A DNA stretch of 34,212 nucleotides. It comes from CAZFHZ01 sp964519015. GTDB lineage: Bacteria > Blakebacterota > Blakebacteria > Blakebacterales > CAYUVJ01. Position numbers and translations under genes: made by a program. The stretch is from the NCBI GenBank assembly GCA_964519015.1, contig CAZFHZ010000030.1, positions 1 through 34,212 on the forward strand, in the 5' to 3' direction. Shown here in pieces: positions 15,342 to 24,241 of this stretch. The notes beneath the pieces were generated by a model. That model was not told where the DNA came from and searched no databases. It saw only the letters and a program-made list of their open reading frames with translations. The number at the start of each line of letters is the position of its first letter. The first letter of the stretch is position 1.

Positions 15342-16478
15342 ATGATATTCCGTCCCCTCTGGATCGAGCGTATCCGTGAAGCCTGGACCCGCCGACCGGT
15401 CGTCTGGCTCGCCGGCGTGCGCCGGGCCGGCAAGACCACCCTCACGCGCATGCTGCCCGAGGCGATCCACCTGAACTGCGACCTCCCGTCCGACACCCGC
15501 CGGCTGGCCGATCCGGAACTCTATCTCCGCGGTCTGCCGACCGGGGCGACGGTCGTCTTCGACGAGGTCCATCGGCTCCCCGACCCGTCCCGGCTGCTGA
15601 AGATCGCCGCCGACGGCTTCCCTTCCCTCCGGGTTCTGGCGACCGGTTCCTCGACCCTCGCCGCCACGCGCAAGTTCCGCGACACGCTGACCGGCCGGAA
15701 GACGGTCGTGCGGCTATCGCCCGTCCTCTGGACCGAAAGCCGGAGCGGCTTCGGTCCGCGCGACCTGCCGGCCCGACTCCATCGCGGGGGTCTCCCGGAG
15801 CATCTCCTGACCGAGCAGGTTCCCGAAGAGTCGTATGCCGAATGGCTCGAGAGCTTTTATGCGCGGGATATCCAGGAGCTTTTCGGGATCCGTGAACGGA
15901 CCGGGTTCCTCGACCTGCTCAGGTTGATGCTCCGGCAGAGCGGCGGTCTGGTCGATTATTCCGCGCTCTCCCGGCAGGTCGGTCTGAGCCGGCCGACCAT
16001 CAAGGCCCACCTCGAGGCGATGACCGTGGCTCTGGCGCTCCAGCCGCTCTCCCCCTTTCACGGCGGCAGTCGCCGGGAACTGGTCAAGCAGCCCAAAGTG
16101 TACGCCTTCGACACCGGCTTCGTGCGCTTCGCCCGCGGCTGGCGGGAACTGCGCCCGGAGGATCTGGGCCCCCTCTGGGAGCACCTGGTGCTGGATGTCC
16201 TGCGAGCAGCCCTTCCGTCCCAGCCGATCCACTACTGGCGGGACAAGTCGGGCCGGGAGATCGACTTCGTGGTGCCCGGCCGAGAGGGCGTGGACACCTT
16301 CGAGTGCAAGATCGATCCGGACGCCTTCGATGGGCGGGCCCTGGGAGTGTTCCGGGGAGTCTATTCGAAGGGCAACGACTTCGTGGTCTCCCCCGCTGTG
16401 GAGGAAGCCTGGCAGCGCCGGGTCGGCGGGCGGGTGGTCCGGTTCATCGGCTGTCACGATCTGTTCGATCTCACCTGA
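15342..16478 (+). CDS. AAA-family ATPase with DUF4143 C-terminal domain
   Basis: The 378-residue protein has the AAA_14 domain first: Walker A GVRRAGKTT (residues 25-33), Walker B VVFDEVHRL (about 72-80), and a sensor segment LATGSSTLAATRKF. A helix-turn-helix-like segment (YSALSRQVGLSRPTIKAHLEAM) follows. The DUF4143 region ends in a restriction-endonuclease-like motif, HYWRDKSGREIDFVV then FECK (D...ExK pattern). Such proteins are widespread, often variable between strains, and of unknown function; links to defence or DNA handling are proposed rather than proven. It begins from an AT-rich promoter unlike the genome average and overlaps the convergent AbiEii gene by 25 bp. Confidence 0.88.
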   Translation: MIFRPLWIERIREAWTRRPVVWLAGVRRAGKTTLTRMLPEAIHLNCDLPSDTRRLADPELYLRGLPTGATVVFDEVHRLPDPSRLLKIAADGFPSLRVLATGSSTLAATRKFRDTLTGRKTVVRLSPVLWTESRSGFGPRDLPARLHRGGLPEHLLTEQVPEESYAEWLESFYARDIQELFGIRERTGFLDLLRLMLRQSGGLVDYSALSRQVGLSRPTIKAHLEAMTVALALQPLSPFHGGSRRELVKQPKVYAFDTGFVRFARGWRELRPEDLGPLWEHLVLDVLRAALPSQPIHYWRDKSGREIDFVVPGREGVDTFECKIDPDAFDGRALGVFRGVYSKGNDFVVSPAVEEAWQRRVGGRVVRFIGCHDLFDLT

Positions 16479-17263
16479 ACGTTTGGGTCGGATTTGTGCT
16501 CCCGGCTGTCTGGTCGCTGCGTTCCGTTAGCCTCTGGAGAATCCTCCTTGGCGGCGAACTCTCGGCTAACCTGCGCCAGGGTCAATCCCCGGAACTCCAG
16601 CTTCCGCGCAACGGAATCGACAAGGCCCGGCAAGCGCACATGGCCGCCCACCGTGAGGAACCAGAGGTCGTACAGGTCGCGCGGCTCGTTTCGGGCTCTG
16701 TCCAGGAGCGCCACCGTCTTTTCGGCCGCCATCTCATCTAAGGAGTAGACCTGGACCACGGCATCTTCGGTCAAATCGCGGTACTCGTCGTATCCGCGCA
16801 GAACCGGGTGCTTCATAAGAGGCAAGACGATGTGCTCGCGGATCGTAATGTCGGTCTTGATGGTCTTTCCGCTCGCCCCGGGAAGAGGTCCCTCATAGGC
16901 CAGGTAGAACGTGTGGCTGTTCTCATGCGAGTCTCGGTCCAGGTGGTCGAGACGGATCTCCACGCCGGATGCTCTTCGCGTCTCCTCGAAGCTCACGGCG
17001 AGGTACCGCTCGATCTCCTCCCACGACATCTCCTCGATCAAGGTGAAGTCCAGGTCCTCGGAGAAACGGTAGTCCCTGAAGTAGCATTTCTTGAGCGCGG
17101 TTCCACCCTTGAAGGCGAGCCGATCCCGAAGCGGACTGCGGGACAGCCCGACCAGGAACCACGAAAGGCAGTAGTCGCGCTCCAGAACAGTCTCCGGGAT
17201 GCGCCGGCCTCCCCGTTCGGCGAGGCGGTTGGATAGAAGCGAGAGGTCACGCTGTGGAATCAT
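16454..17263 (-). CDS. AbiEii-type nucleotidyltransferase toxin
   Basis: The 269-residue protein matches the AbiEii/AbiGii toxin family: FKGGTALKKCYF (GG at residues 53-54) followed by FSEDLDFTL (S68, D70, D72), a third acidic site in KTDITIREH, and the helical EMAAEKTVALLDRARNEPRDLYDLWFL with conserved K, R, RD and D. In studied type IV systems this enzyme modifies nucleotides or tRNA and stops growth or phage. It starts 3 bp after the stop of the AbiEi-like gene, so both are one operon. The last 30 residues, from KEDSPEANG on, are polar and unlike the family; another frame reads on with a more plausible helix, so a late frameshift is possible. Confidence 0.88.
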   Translation of the reverse strand: MIPQRDLSLLSNRLAERGGRRIPETVLERDYCLSWFLVGLSRSPLRDRLAFKGGTALKKCYFRDYRFSEDLDFTLIEEMSWEEIERYLAVSFEETRRASGVEIRLDHLDRDSHENSHTFYLAYEGPLPGASGKTIKTDITIREHIVLPLMKHPVLRGYDEYRDLTEDAVVQVYSLDEMAAEKTVALLDRARNEPRDLYDLWFLTVGGHVRLPGLVDSVARKLEFRGLTLAQVSREFAAKEDSPEANGTQRPDSREHKSDPNVQVRSNRS

Positions 17264-17266
17264 GGG

Positions 17267-18100
17267 TCAAGTCCTCACGACGGCCCGGAGCTCTTCGGGA
17301 TCGACATTCATCTGAAGACGCCACCGGCGAAGGCGTTTCCCCTCGGCCGGCAAGACGGGGTCCAGCCGAGCGTAGGTCGCCGTCAGGTCTTTCCGAAGAC
17401 GGTCCAGGATCTGCGCTCCGGCCATCTCGTAGGTCTCCAGCAGGAACCCGAGCCGGCGTACGACGGCACCGACGCCGACCCGCCTCGCGTACTGAACGAG
17501 TCGGTCGACGTTCATGTCCTGGTGTCGCATCCAGAGCCCCTTGGCGACCTCGGTCAATCCGCCGCAGTGCTCGGGTTGCTTGAGCCCGTCGATGATCGTC
17601 CGCTCCAGGTCGCTCACGCACACCTCTTCCTGCTTGGTCACCCAGTGTTCGGTGAGGCCGAAGAGATGCCTGCGCTGGCAGCGGACGAACCGGAACTCCA
17701 CACCCAAAGCCGTCAGGGACCGCCGGGGCTTCGGCGTGGTCACCATGACTACCAACTGGGGCTGGGTCGTCATGCCGTGGATCTCCATGGCGGTGGCGTG
17801 GGAGAGGTAATAATCCTCGTCTTTCATGATCTCCCGGGCGACGACGAAGGGATTGCCCGCGTACAGCCGCTCCCTCCCCAACTCGAAGGGGACCAGGACA
17901 TAGAGACCGGGCTTGAGCCGGGTCGCCACACCCCGATCCACCAGCTTACGGACGAAGCTCCTCGCGGAGGCCCCGGAGAGGCCCGTGATGTCCCGGACAT
18001 CCTCGAGACGAAAGATGGCACGACTCCGTTCGTGGAGCATCGTGACCAGGTTGGCCGCCTGAGGGCCCATGGTCTTGAGAGATGTACTGTTCATGCGCAT
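17267..18100 (-). CDS. AbiEi-type antitoxin / transcriptional regulator
   Basis: The 277-residue protein starts at the ATG ending at 18100, preceded by GGAGGA with 6-bp spacing. An N-terminal winged helix (about residues 20-70: IFRLEDVRDITGLSGASARSFVRKL then GVATRLKPGLYVLVP) is followed by the AbiEi C-terminal region, with YYLSHATAMEIHGM and LERTIIDGLKQPEHCGGL. In the AbiE systems studied the antitoxin represses its own promoter and neutralises the nucleotidyltransferase without direct contact. The partner gene follows 3 bp downstream. The pair is transcribed in the same direction as the hyp operon, 99 bp beyond hypE, with no clear terminator between, so read-through is possible. Confidence 0.85.
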   Translation of the reverse strand: MRMNSTSLKTMGPQAANLVTMLHERSRAIFRLEDVRDITGLSGASARSFVRKLVDRGVATRLKPGLYVLVPFELGRERLYAGNPFVVAREIMKDEDYYLSHATAMEIHGMTTQPQLVVMVTTPKPRRSLTALGVEFRFVRCQRRHLFGLTEHWVTKQEEVCVSDLERTIIDGLKQPEHCGGLTEVAKGLWMRHQDMNVDRLVQYARRVGVGAVVRRLGFLLETYEMAGAQILDRLRKDLTATYARLDPVLPAEGKRLRRWRLQMNVDPEELRAVVRT

Positions 18101-18199
18101 TTCGTGTCCTCCGGGGGCACATTTTACGTCTACGATTTGCGTGATCACCGGGGAGGCGGCAGCACGTAGGCGCATTTACACCGTCGCAGAATGGGGTAT

Positions 18200-19341
18200 T
18201 CAGCAGATCCGGGGGAGAAGTTCTCCCGCAGGCACGTCTACGATGCGGGTGCCGCCGATGGTGGTCTCCAGCAGGACCCGGCCGGCCGGCTCGGTTTCCA
18301 CCCGCCCGATGCGGACGGCGCCTGCGCCCAGGGGGTGGGCGCGCAGGGCGGTCAGGGCGGTCTCGGCCTGGTCGGTCGGCACGAAGGCGACCACCCGTCC
18401 CTCGTTGGCGATGTGGAGGGGGTCGAAGCCGAGCAGTTCGCAGGCCGCCTCCACCTCGGGCCGGACCGGGAGGGCGTCCTCGGCCAGCACGACCGCCGCC
18501 CGGCTGCGGACGGCGATCTCGTTCAAAGCGGCAGCCAGTCCCCCGCGGGTGGGGTCGCGCATGGCGTGGACCTCCACCCCGGCGCCGTAGAGCGCCTCGA
18601 CCAGACCGCCCACCGGAGCGACGTCGGAGATCACGGCGGTCTTGAAGGCCAGCCCGCCGCGGGCGGCCAGAACCGCGATTCCGTGGTCTCCCAACGGACC
18701 GGAGAGGAGCACGGCATCCCCCGGGCGGGCGCCCGCCCCGGAAGGGTTACGCCCGGCCGGGATCCGGCCCACCCCGGCCGTGGTGATGTAGAGGCCGTCC
18801 ACCTGGCCCCGCTCGGCCACCTTGGTGTCCCCGGCCACGACGGCTACCCCGGCCTCGGCGGCCGCCGCCTTCATCGAGGCGACCACCTGCTCCAGGACGG
18901 CACACTCCAGTCCCTCTTCGATGATGAAGGCGGCCGTCAGCCACAAGGGGACGGCCCCCATGACGGCCAGGTCATTAACCGTGCCGCAGACAGCCAGCCG
19001 CCCGATGTCGCCGCCGGGAAAGAAGAGGGGCTGCACGATGTGGGCGTCGGTGGTCAGGGCGAGCCGCTCTCCCTCACCCGCGAGCGCTCCCGGATACAGG
19101 ACGGCGGAATCGTCGGCGGCCAGCAGTTCGGGGTTGGCGAAAGCGGGGAAGAAGACGCGGCGGATCAGTTCGGTCGTCAGCCGGCCTCCGCCGCCGTGAC
19201 CGAGCACGATGCGATCGCGATGGTCCAGGGGAGTGGGGCAGGTCGCTCCCTCTAAGGTGGGCGGGTCCGAAGTGGGCGGGTCCGAGGTCGCCGGGTCTCC
19301 TTCGGGCCGGCTTGGTGGCGACTCGTCTGGTCGCCGCGGGC

Positions 19342-19345
<4 letters not shown>
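18200..19345 (-). CDS. hypE: Hydrogenase maturation protein HypE
   Basis: HypE dehydrates the carbamoyl group on its own C-terminal cysteine to a thiocyanate, supplying CN for the [NiFe] centre. The 381-residue protein carries the PurM-like ATP-binding core (IVLGHGGGGRLT, DDSAVL, GTVNDLAVMGA, VAGDTKVAERG, MRDPTRGGLA) and ends exactly in the family tail PRIC with the essential terminal Cys. The start at 19345 overlaps the hypD stop (ATGA). The first 30 residues or so are an extension not typical of the family, including a short SDPPT repeat, so an internal start near the CPTPL segment cannot be excluded. It is the last gene of the hyp operon. Confidence 0.95.
19257..19301. repeat. 15-bp tandem repeat inside the hypE N-terminal extension
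   Basis: Two near-identical 15-bp units, GTGGGCGGGTCCGAA (19257-19271) and GTGGGCGGGTCCGAG (19272-19286), are followed by a degenerate third (19287-19301). They encode SDPPT repeated on the minus strand in the non-conserved N-terminal extension of HypE. Confidence 0.75.
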
Positions 19346-20432
<1,087 letters not shown>

Positions 20433-20436
<4 letters not shown>

Positions 20437-20684
20437 GCGCCCGCGCCCAGTTCTTCTTCCAGGTCGAACAGCTCACGCAGGAGCTTCAGCGTCTCGGCCG
20501 CCTCCGCCTCGTCGAGCACGCTGATGGCGAAGCCGACGTGCACGATGACCCAGTCGTCCACTCCCGCCTCGGGGACGCAGTCGAGGCAGACTTCACGCTC
20601 GACCCCGCCGAAGTCGACCCGGCCCATGCGCAGCCCGTTCTGCTGGAAAGTCTCGCTGATCCGGCCGGGGATGCCCAGGCACAT
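20433..20684 (-). CDS. hypC: Hydrogenase maturation chaperone HypC/HybG family
   Basis: The 83-residue protein begins MCLGIPG, with the essential Cys2 that binds the iron ligand complex. It also has VDFGGVEREVCLDCVPEAGVDDWVIVHVGFAIS (key His in VHVGFA) and the EAEAAETLKLL helix typical of HypC. It carries Fe(CN)2CO between HypD and the hydrogenase large subunit. The small size and motif order make this certain at family level; the hydrogenase it serves is not in the window. Confidence 0.96.
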
Positions 20685-20703
20685 CGTCCGCTCCCCTCGC
20701 GCT

Positions 20704-23007
20704 TCAGGTCGTGGTGGCCGCCGCGACGGCCGCCTGCCCCAGGGCCAGGCCGCCGTCGTTGGCCGGCACGTGACGGTGTATGTATACCTCGAATCCCTCC
20801 CGGGCCAACAATCCGATCGTCCGCTCCAGCAGATAGCGGTTCTGCCACACCCCGCCGCTCAGGGCGACCCGGCGCAGCCCGTGGGCCCGGTGGAGGCGGT
20901 GACAGACGTTGGTGACGGCCACCGCCACCCCGTTGTGGAAACGGGCGGAGAGAACCGGCCGGGGCACTCCGCGCAGCGTCTCGGCGGCCAGCGCCCGGAT
21001 GGCCGGAGCGGGATCGAGAACCTCTTCGCCCACCTCGAAGGGGTAGGCCCCCTCCTCACCGCTGGCGGCCGCCGCCTCCAGCTCGATCGGCCCCTGGGCC
21101 TCGTAGTCGATGCGCTGGCACACCCCGGCGATCGCAGCGGCCGCATCGAACAGGCGGCCCATGCTCGAGGTGAGCGGGGTGTTGATCCGCCGGGCCAGCT
21201 GCCCCTCCAGCACGGTCAGTTCCTCGATTCCCGCCTCGCGCACCGGGGCCAGTTCCTCCCGCCACGCCACTTCCGCCTGGCGCAGCCAGGCCAGGGCGGT
21301 CCGGTAGGGATTGCGCACCGCCGCGTCCCCCCCCGGCAGGGGGAGGTAGGCCAAGTGGCAGGCCCGGGTGTAGGAGCGGCCGTCGGCCAGCAGGAACTCC
21401 CCGCCCCAGATGGCGCCGTCCGGCCCGTAGCCGGTGCCGTCCAGGCAGACCCCGATCACCGGCCGGTCAATGGGGAGCCGGTTGTCCAGCAGGCAGGCGG
21501 CGATGTGGGCGTGGTGGTGCTGCACTCCCACCGAGGGGAGCCCCTCGCGCCGGGCCCGTTCCTGGGCCCAGCGGGTGGCCTGGTAGTCGGGGTGGAGATC
21601 CCAGGCCAGTATTTCGGGGCGCACCCGGAAGAGCCGCTCGTAGTAGCGGACCGACCACTCGAAACTGCGGAAGGTCTCCAGGTTGTCCATCTCGCCGATG
21701 TGGTGGCTGAGGAAGGCGTGGGGGCCCCGGGTCAGGCAGAAGGTGTTCTTCATCTCCCCGCCGGCGGCCAGCACCGGGGGCCCCTCCAAGGGGAAGGGAA
21801 CCGGGAGGGGGGCGTAGCCGCGGGCCCGGCGGTAGAAGTAGAGGTCCTCCCCCACCGCGGCAGTCACCGAATCATCCACCCGAGTGTGGATGGGCCGGTC
21901 GTGCATCAGCAGAGCATCGGCCAGTGGACCGAGCCGTCGGCGGGCGTCCTCATCCTCGAAAGCGATCGGCTCCTCGCTCAGGTTGCCGCTGGTCATCACG
22001 AGCACCTCGGGGAAACCGGGGGCCGGCTCCAGCAGGAGGTGATGGAGCGGGGTGTAGGGGAGCATCACTCCCAGCGTGTCCAAGCCGGGGGCCACCTCGT
22101 CGGCCACCCGGGGGCCGTTCGGGGGGGTCCCTCTTGCGGCCCCGGGCTCCCGGCGTCGGATCAATACCACAGGGCGCTCAGCGCTCTCCAGCAGGCGCGC
22201 CTCCGCCTCGGTGAGCCGGACGTGGCACCGGGCGGTCTCCAGGTCGGCCGTCATGACGGCGAAGGGCTTGCCGCTCCGGCGCTTACGGTGGCGCAGCCGG
22301 GCGACCGCGGCCGGGTCGGTGGCGTCGCAGGCCAGGTGGAAGCCCCCCAGTCCCTTGACCGCCAGGACGCGCCCGTCGGCCAGCAGCTCCCGGGCCCGTT
22401 CGAGCGCCCCCTCCCGCTCGGCGATCCGCTCCCCTCCCGTCTCCAGCCAGAGGTGGGGTCCGCAGTCCGGGCAGGCGACCGGCTGGGCGTGGAAGCGCCG
22501 GTCGGCCGGTTCGCCGTACTCGGCCGCGCACGCTTCACAGAGGGGAAAACCGGCCATGGTGGTGGCCGGCCGGTCGTACGGGATGTCACGGATGATGGTG
22601 AAGCGCGGCCCGCAATTGGTGCAGTTGATGAAGGGGTAGCGGTAGCGGCGGTCGCTCGGTGTTCGGAGTTCGCGCAGGCAGTCGGGACAGGTGGCGATGT
22701 CGGGGGAGATGGGCTGATAGTCCCCCTCCCGGCGGAGCGAGGGGGCGATGGTGAAACCGGTGCCGCCGGTCGGTTCGACCGCCGAGCTCTCGAGCGTCTC
22801 GATCCGGGCCAGGGGGGGCGGTTCGGCGCGCAGGCGGGTGAGGAACTCCTCCAACTCGGCCGGTTTCCCCTCCAGGTGGATGTCCACTCCGGAGGAGTCG
22901 TTGCGGACCCAGCCGGTCAGTCCGAGCCGGCCGGCCAGCAGGACCACGAAGGGACGGAATCCGACCCCCTGGACCACGCCGGTCACGCGGATGCGTAGGG
23001 CCTCCAT
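20704..23007 (-). CDS. hypF: Carbamoyltransferase HypF
   Basis: HypF makes carbamoyl-AMP from carbamoyl phosphate and ATP and passes the carbamoyl group to HypE. The 767-residue protein has four expected parts. The first is an acylphosphatase domain (about 1-90, VVQGVGFRPF and GWVRNDSSG). The second is two zinc fingers with Cys107/110/129/132 and Cys157/160/179/182, both CX2C-X18-CX2C. The third is a YrdC-like domain (LAVKGLGGFHLACDA, then RRKRSGKPFAVM). The last is a Kae1-like domain (VQHHHAHIAACLLDN, GVCLDGTGYGPDGAIWGGEF, LSGGVWQN, ANDGGLALGQA). Length is full. It lies between hypB (28 bp upstream) and hypC (19 bp downstream). Confidence 0.97.
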   Translation of the reverse strand: MEALRIRVTGVVQGVGFRPFVVLLAGRLGLTGWVRNDSSGVDIHLEGKPAELEEFLTRLRAEPPPLARIETLESSAVEPTGGTGFTIAPSLRREGDYQPISPDIATCPDCLRELRTPSDRRYRYPFINCTNCGPRFTIIRDIPYDRPATTMAGFPLCEACAAEYGEPADRRFHAQPVACPDCGPHLWLETGGERIAEREGALERARELLADGRVLAVKGLGGFHLACDATDPAAVARLRHRKRRSGKPFAVMTADLETARCHVRLTEAEARLLESAERPVVLIRRREPGAARGTPPNGPRVADEVAPGLDTLGVMLPYTPLHHLLLEPAPGFPEVLVMTSGNLSEEPIAFEDEDARRRLGPLADALLMHDRPIHTRVDDSVTAAVGEDLYFYRRARGYAPLPVPFPLEGPPVLAAGGEMKNTFCLTRGPHAFLSHHIGEMDNLETFRSFEWSVRYYERLFRVRPEILAWDLHPDYQATRWAQERARREGLPSVGVQHHHAHIAACLLDNRLPIDRPVIGVCLDGTGYGPDGAIWGGEFLLADGRSYTRACHLAYLPLPGGDAAVRNPYRTALAWLRQAEVAWREELAPVREAGIEELTVLEGQLARRINTPLTSSMGRLFDAAAAIAGVCQRIDYEAQGPIELEAAAASGEEGAYPFEVGEEVLDPAPAIRALAAETLRGVPRPVLSARFHNGVAVAVTNVCHRLHRAHGLRRVALSGGVWQNRYLLERTIGLLAREGFEVYIHRHVPANDGGLALGQAAVAAATTT

Positions 23008-23035
23008 GATCGGGTCCCCGGCCGGCCTGCCGCGC

Positions 23036-23704
23036 TCAGCGGCCTTTCCGGGCGGTCTCGACCTGGGCGGTGATCCAGTCGATCCACGCCGGCAGACCCT
23101 CGCCGGTCTTGCAGGAGAGCGCCAGGAAGGTGAGCCCCTCGTTCAGCACCCGGACCCCGTTCCGGAAGTGTTCCAGGTCGAAGTCGCAGACCGGGAGCAG
23201 GTCGGTCTTGTTGAGCAGCACCACGTCCATCCGGCTGAAGGAGGAGGGGTATTTGTACGGCTTATCGTCCCCCTCGGGGACCGAGGAGACCAGCACATTC
23301 CGGTGGGTCCCCAGCTGGAAGCCGGTCGGGCAGATCAGATTGCCGACGTTCTCGATGATGAGCAGGTCGATCTCTCCCAGCGGGATTTGCTCCAGGCCCT
23401 GGGCCACCATGTTGGCGTCCAGGTGACAGGCCCCTCCGGTGTTGATCTGGACGGAGACCGCCCCGGCGGCGGCCGCCCGCTCGGCATCGAGGCTGGTGGC
23501 CAGGTCGCCGTCGATCACCCCGACCCGCAACCGGTCGGCCAGGCGGGGGAGCGTCTGCTCGATCAGGGTGGTCTTGCCGGCCCCCGGGGAGGCCATGATG
23601 TTCAGCCCGAAGACGCCGGCCGCCTCGAGCCGGGACCGGTTGATCTCGGCCAGCTGGTCGTTGACCTTGGTGATGCGTTCGACGACGGCGACGCGCTGGG
23701 TCAT
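23036..23704 (-). CDS. hypB: Hydrogenase nickel incorporation GTPase HypB
   Basis: The 222-residue GTPase drives nickel delivery from HypA into the hydrogenase. The G-domain shows Walker A MASPGAGKTT (37-46), the metal site TGGACHLDA, switch/base regions IENVGNLICPT, and LLNKTDLLP (NKxD). It lacks the N-terminal CxxCGC motif and the His-rich stretch of some relatives, so it holds only the shared G-domain nickel/zinc site. The start ATG at 23704 is chosen since upstream codons in frame lie within hypA. It lies 17 bp after hypA and shares its operon. Confidence 0.96.
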   Translation of the reverse strand: MTQRVAVVERITKVNDQLAEINRSRLEAAGVFGLNIMASPGAGKTTLIEQTLPRLADRLRVGVIDGDLATSLDAERAAAAGAVSVQINTGGACHLDANMVAQGLEQIPLGEIDLLIIENVGNLICPTGFQLGTHRNVLVSSVPEGDDKPYKYPSSFSRMDVVLLNKTDLLPVCDFDLEHFRNGVRVLNEGLTFLALSCKTGEGLPAWIDWITAQVETARKGR

Positions 23705-23721
23705 GACGGCCTCCTCGGACT

Positions 23722-24087
23722 TCAGGTCCCGGGCGCCGACCCGGCGGTGTCCAGGTCGAGCGCCTCGAGGTGGAACTCCTGCCCCCCGACCACCCGGGTC
23801 TCCACACTTTCGCAGAAGGGGCAGATGTAGTCCTCGGCGGCGGGCTTGAAGGTGGAGCCGCAGCCGCGGCACTCAAGGACCAGCTCGGTGTGCCGGAAGT
23901 GGAGGACCGCCCCCTCGGCGATCGTCTCCCGGCTGAGCATCTCCCAGTAGAAGCGCACCGATTCCCCGACAATCCCCGAGAGGGGACCGACGACCAGGTA
24001 GAGCGCCGTGATACGTCCGCCCCCCGCCTGAGCGGCGTGCTCCAGGGAAAGCTCCAGCAGGCTCTCGGTGACCGGCAGTTCGTGCAT
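23722..24087 (-). CDS. hypA: Hydrogenase nickel metallochaperone HypA
   Basis: The 121-residue protein begins MHELPV, giving His2, the nickel ligand. It has a zinc site of two CxxC motifs, CRGC and CPFC, separated by a YIC turn. Both features are diagnostic. It binds nickel and hands it to HypB and then the hydrogenase large subunit. The ATG at 24087 is chosen for the MHE start; an upstream in-frame ATG exists at 24174 but has no homology. It is the first gene of the hyp operon, divergent from the ADOP-type permease, and appears to have a very short 5' leader. Confidence 0.95.
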   Translation of the reverse strand: MHELPVTESLLELSLEHAAQAGGGRITALYLVVGPLSGIVGESVRFYWEMLSRETIAEGAVLHFRHTELVLECRGCGSTFKPAAEDYICPFCESVETRVVGGQEFHLEALDLDTAGSAPGT

Positions 24088-24097
24088 GGCGGAAGCC

Positions 24098-24126
24098 AAT
24101 ATACCCCGACCGGGGTGATGGATAAA
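24098..24126 (-). promoter_or_regulatory. Putative hypA promoter with short inverted repeat
   Basis: Read on the minus strand, TATATT (24098-24103, 5 of 6 to the -10) lies 10 bp before the hypA ATG. A weak TTTATC -35 (24121-24126, 3 of 6) sits 17 bp upstream. A perfect 6-bp inverted repeat ACCCCG-AC-CGGGGT (24103-24116) occupies the spacer. No ribosome binding site precedes hypA, so the transcript may be leaderless. Confidence 0.35.
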
Positions 24127-24241
24127 GCATGCCCCGGAAAACCACAACATGCCCGCCGCGGGCACCGTATGCACAAAGCAGCAGAGAGACGTGGCCTGGA
24201 CTTGGCCGGACCGACGTCAGGCACGGAAGGAGCATGCCGAT

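Noticed and set aside
16454..18100. Whole locus read as an integrated mobile element
   Set aside because: There is no integrase, transposase or terminal repeat; only the toxin-antitoxin-like genes themselves suggest transfer.
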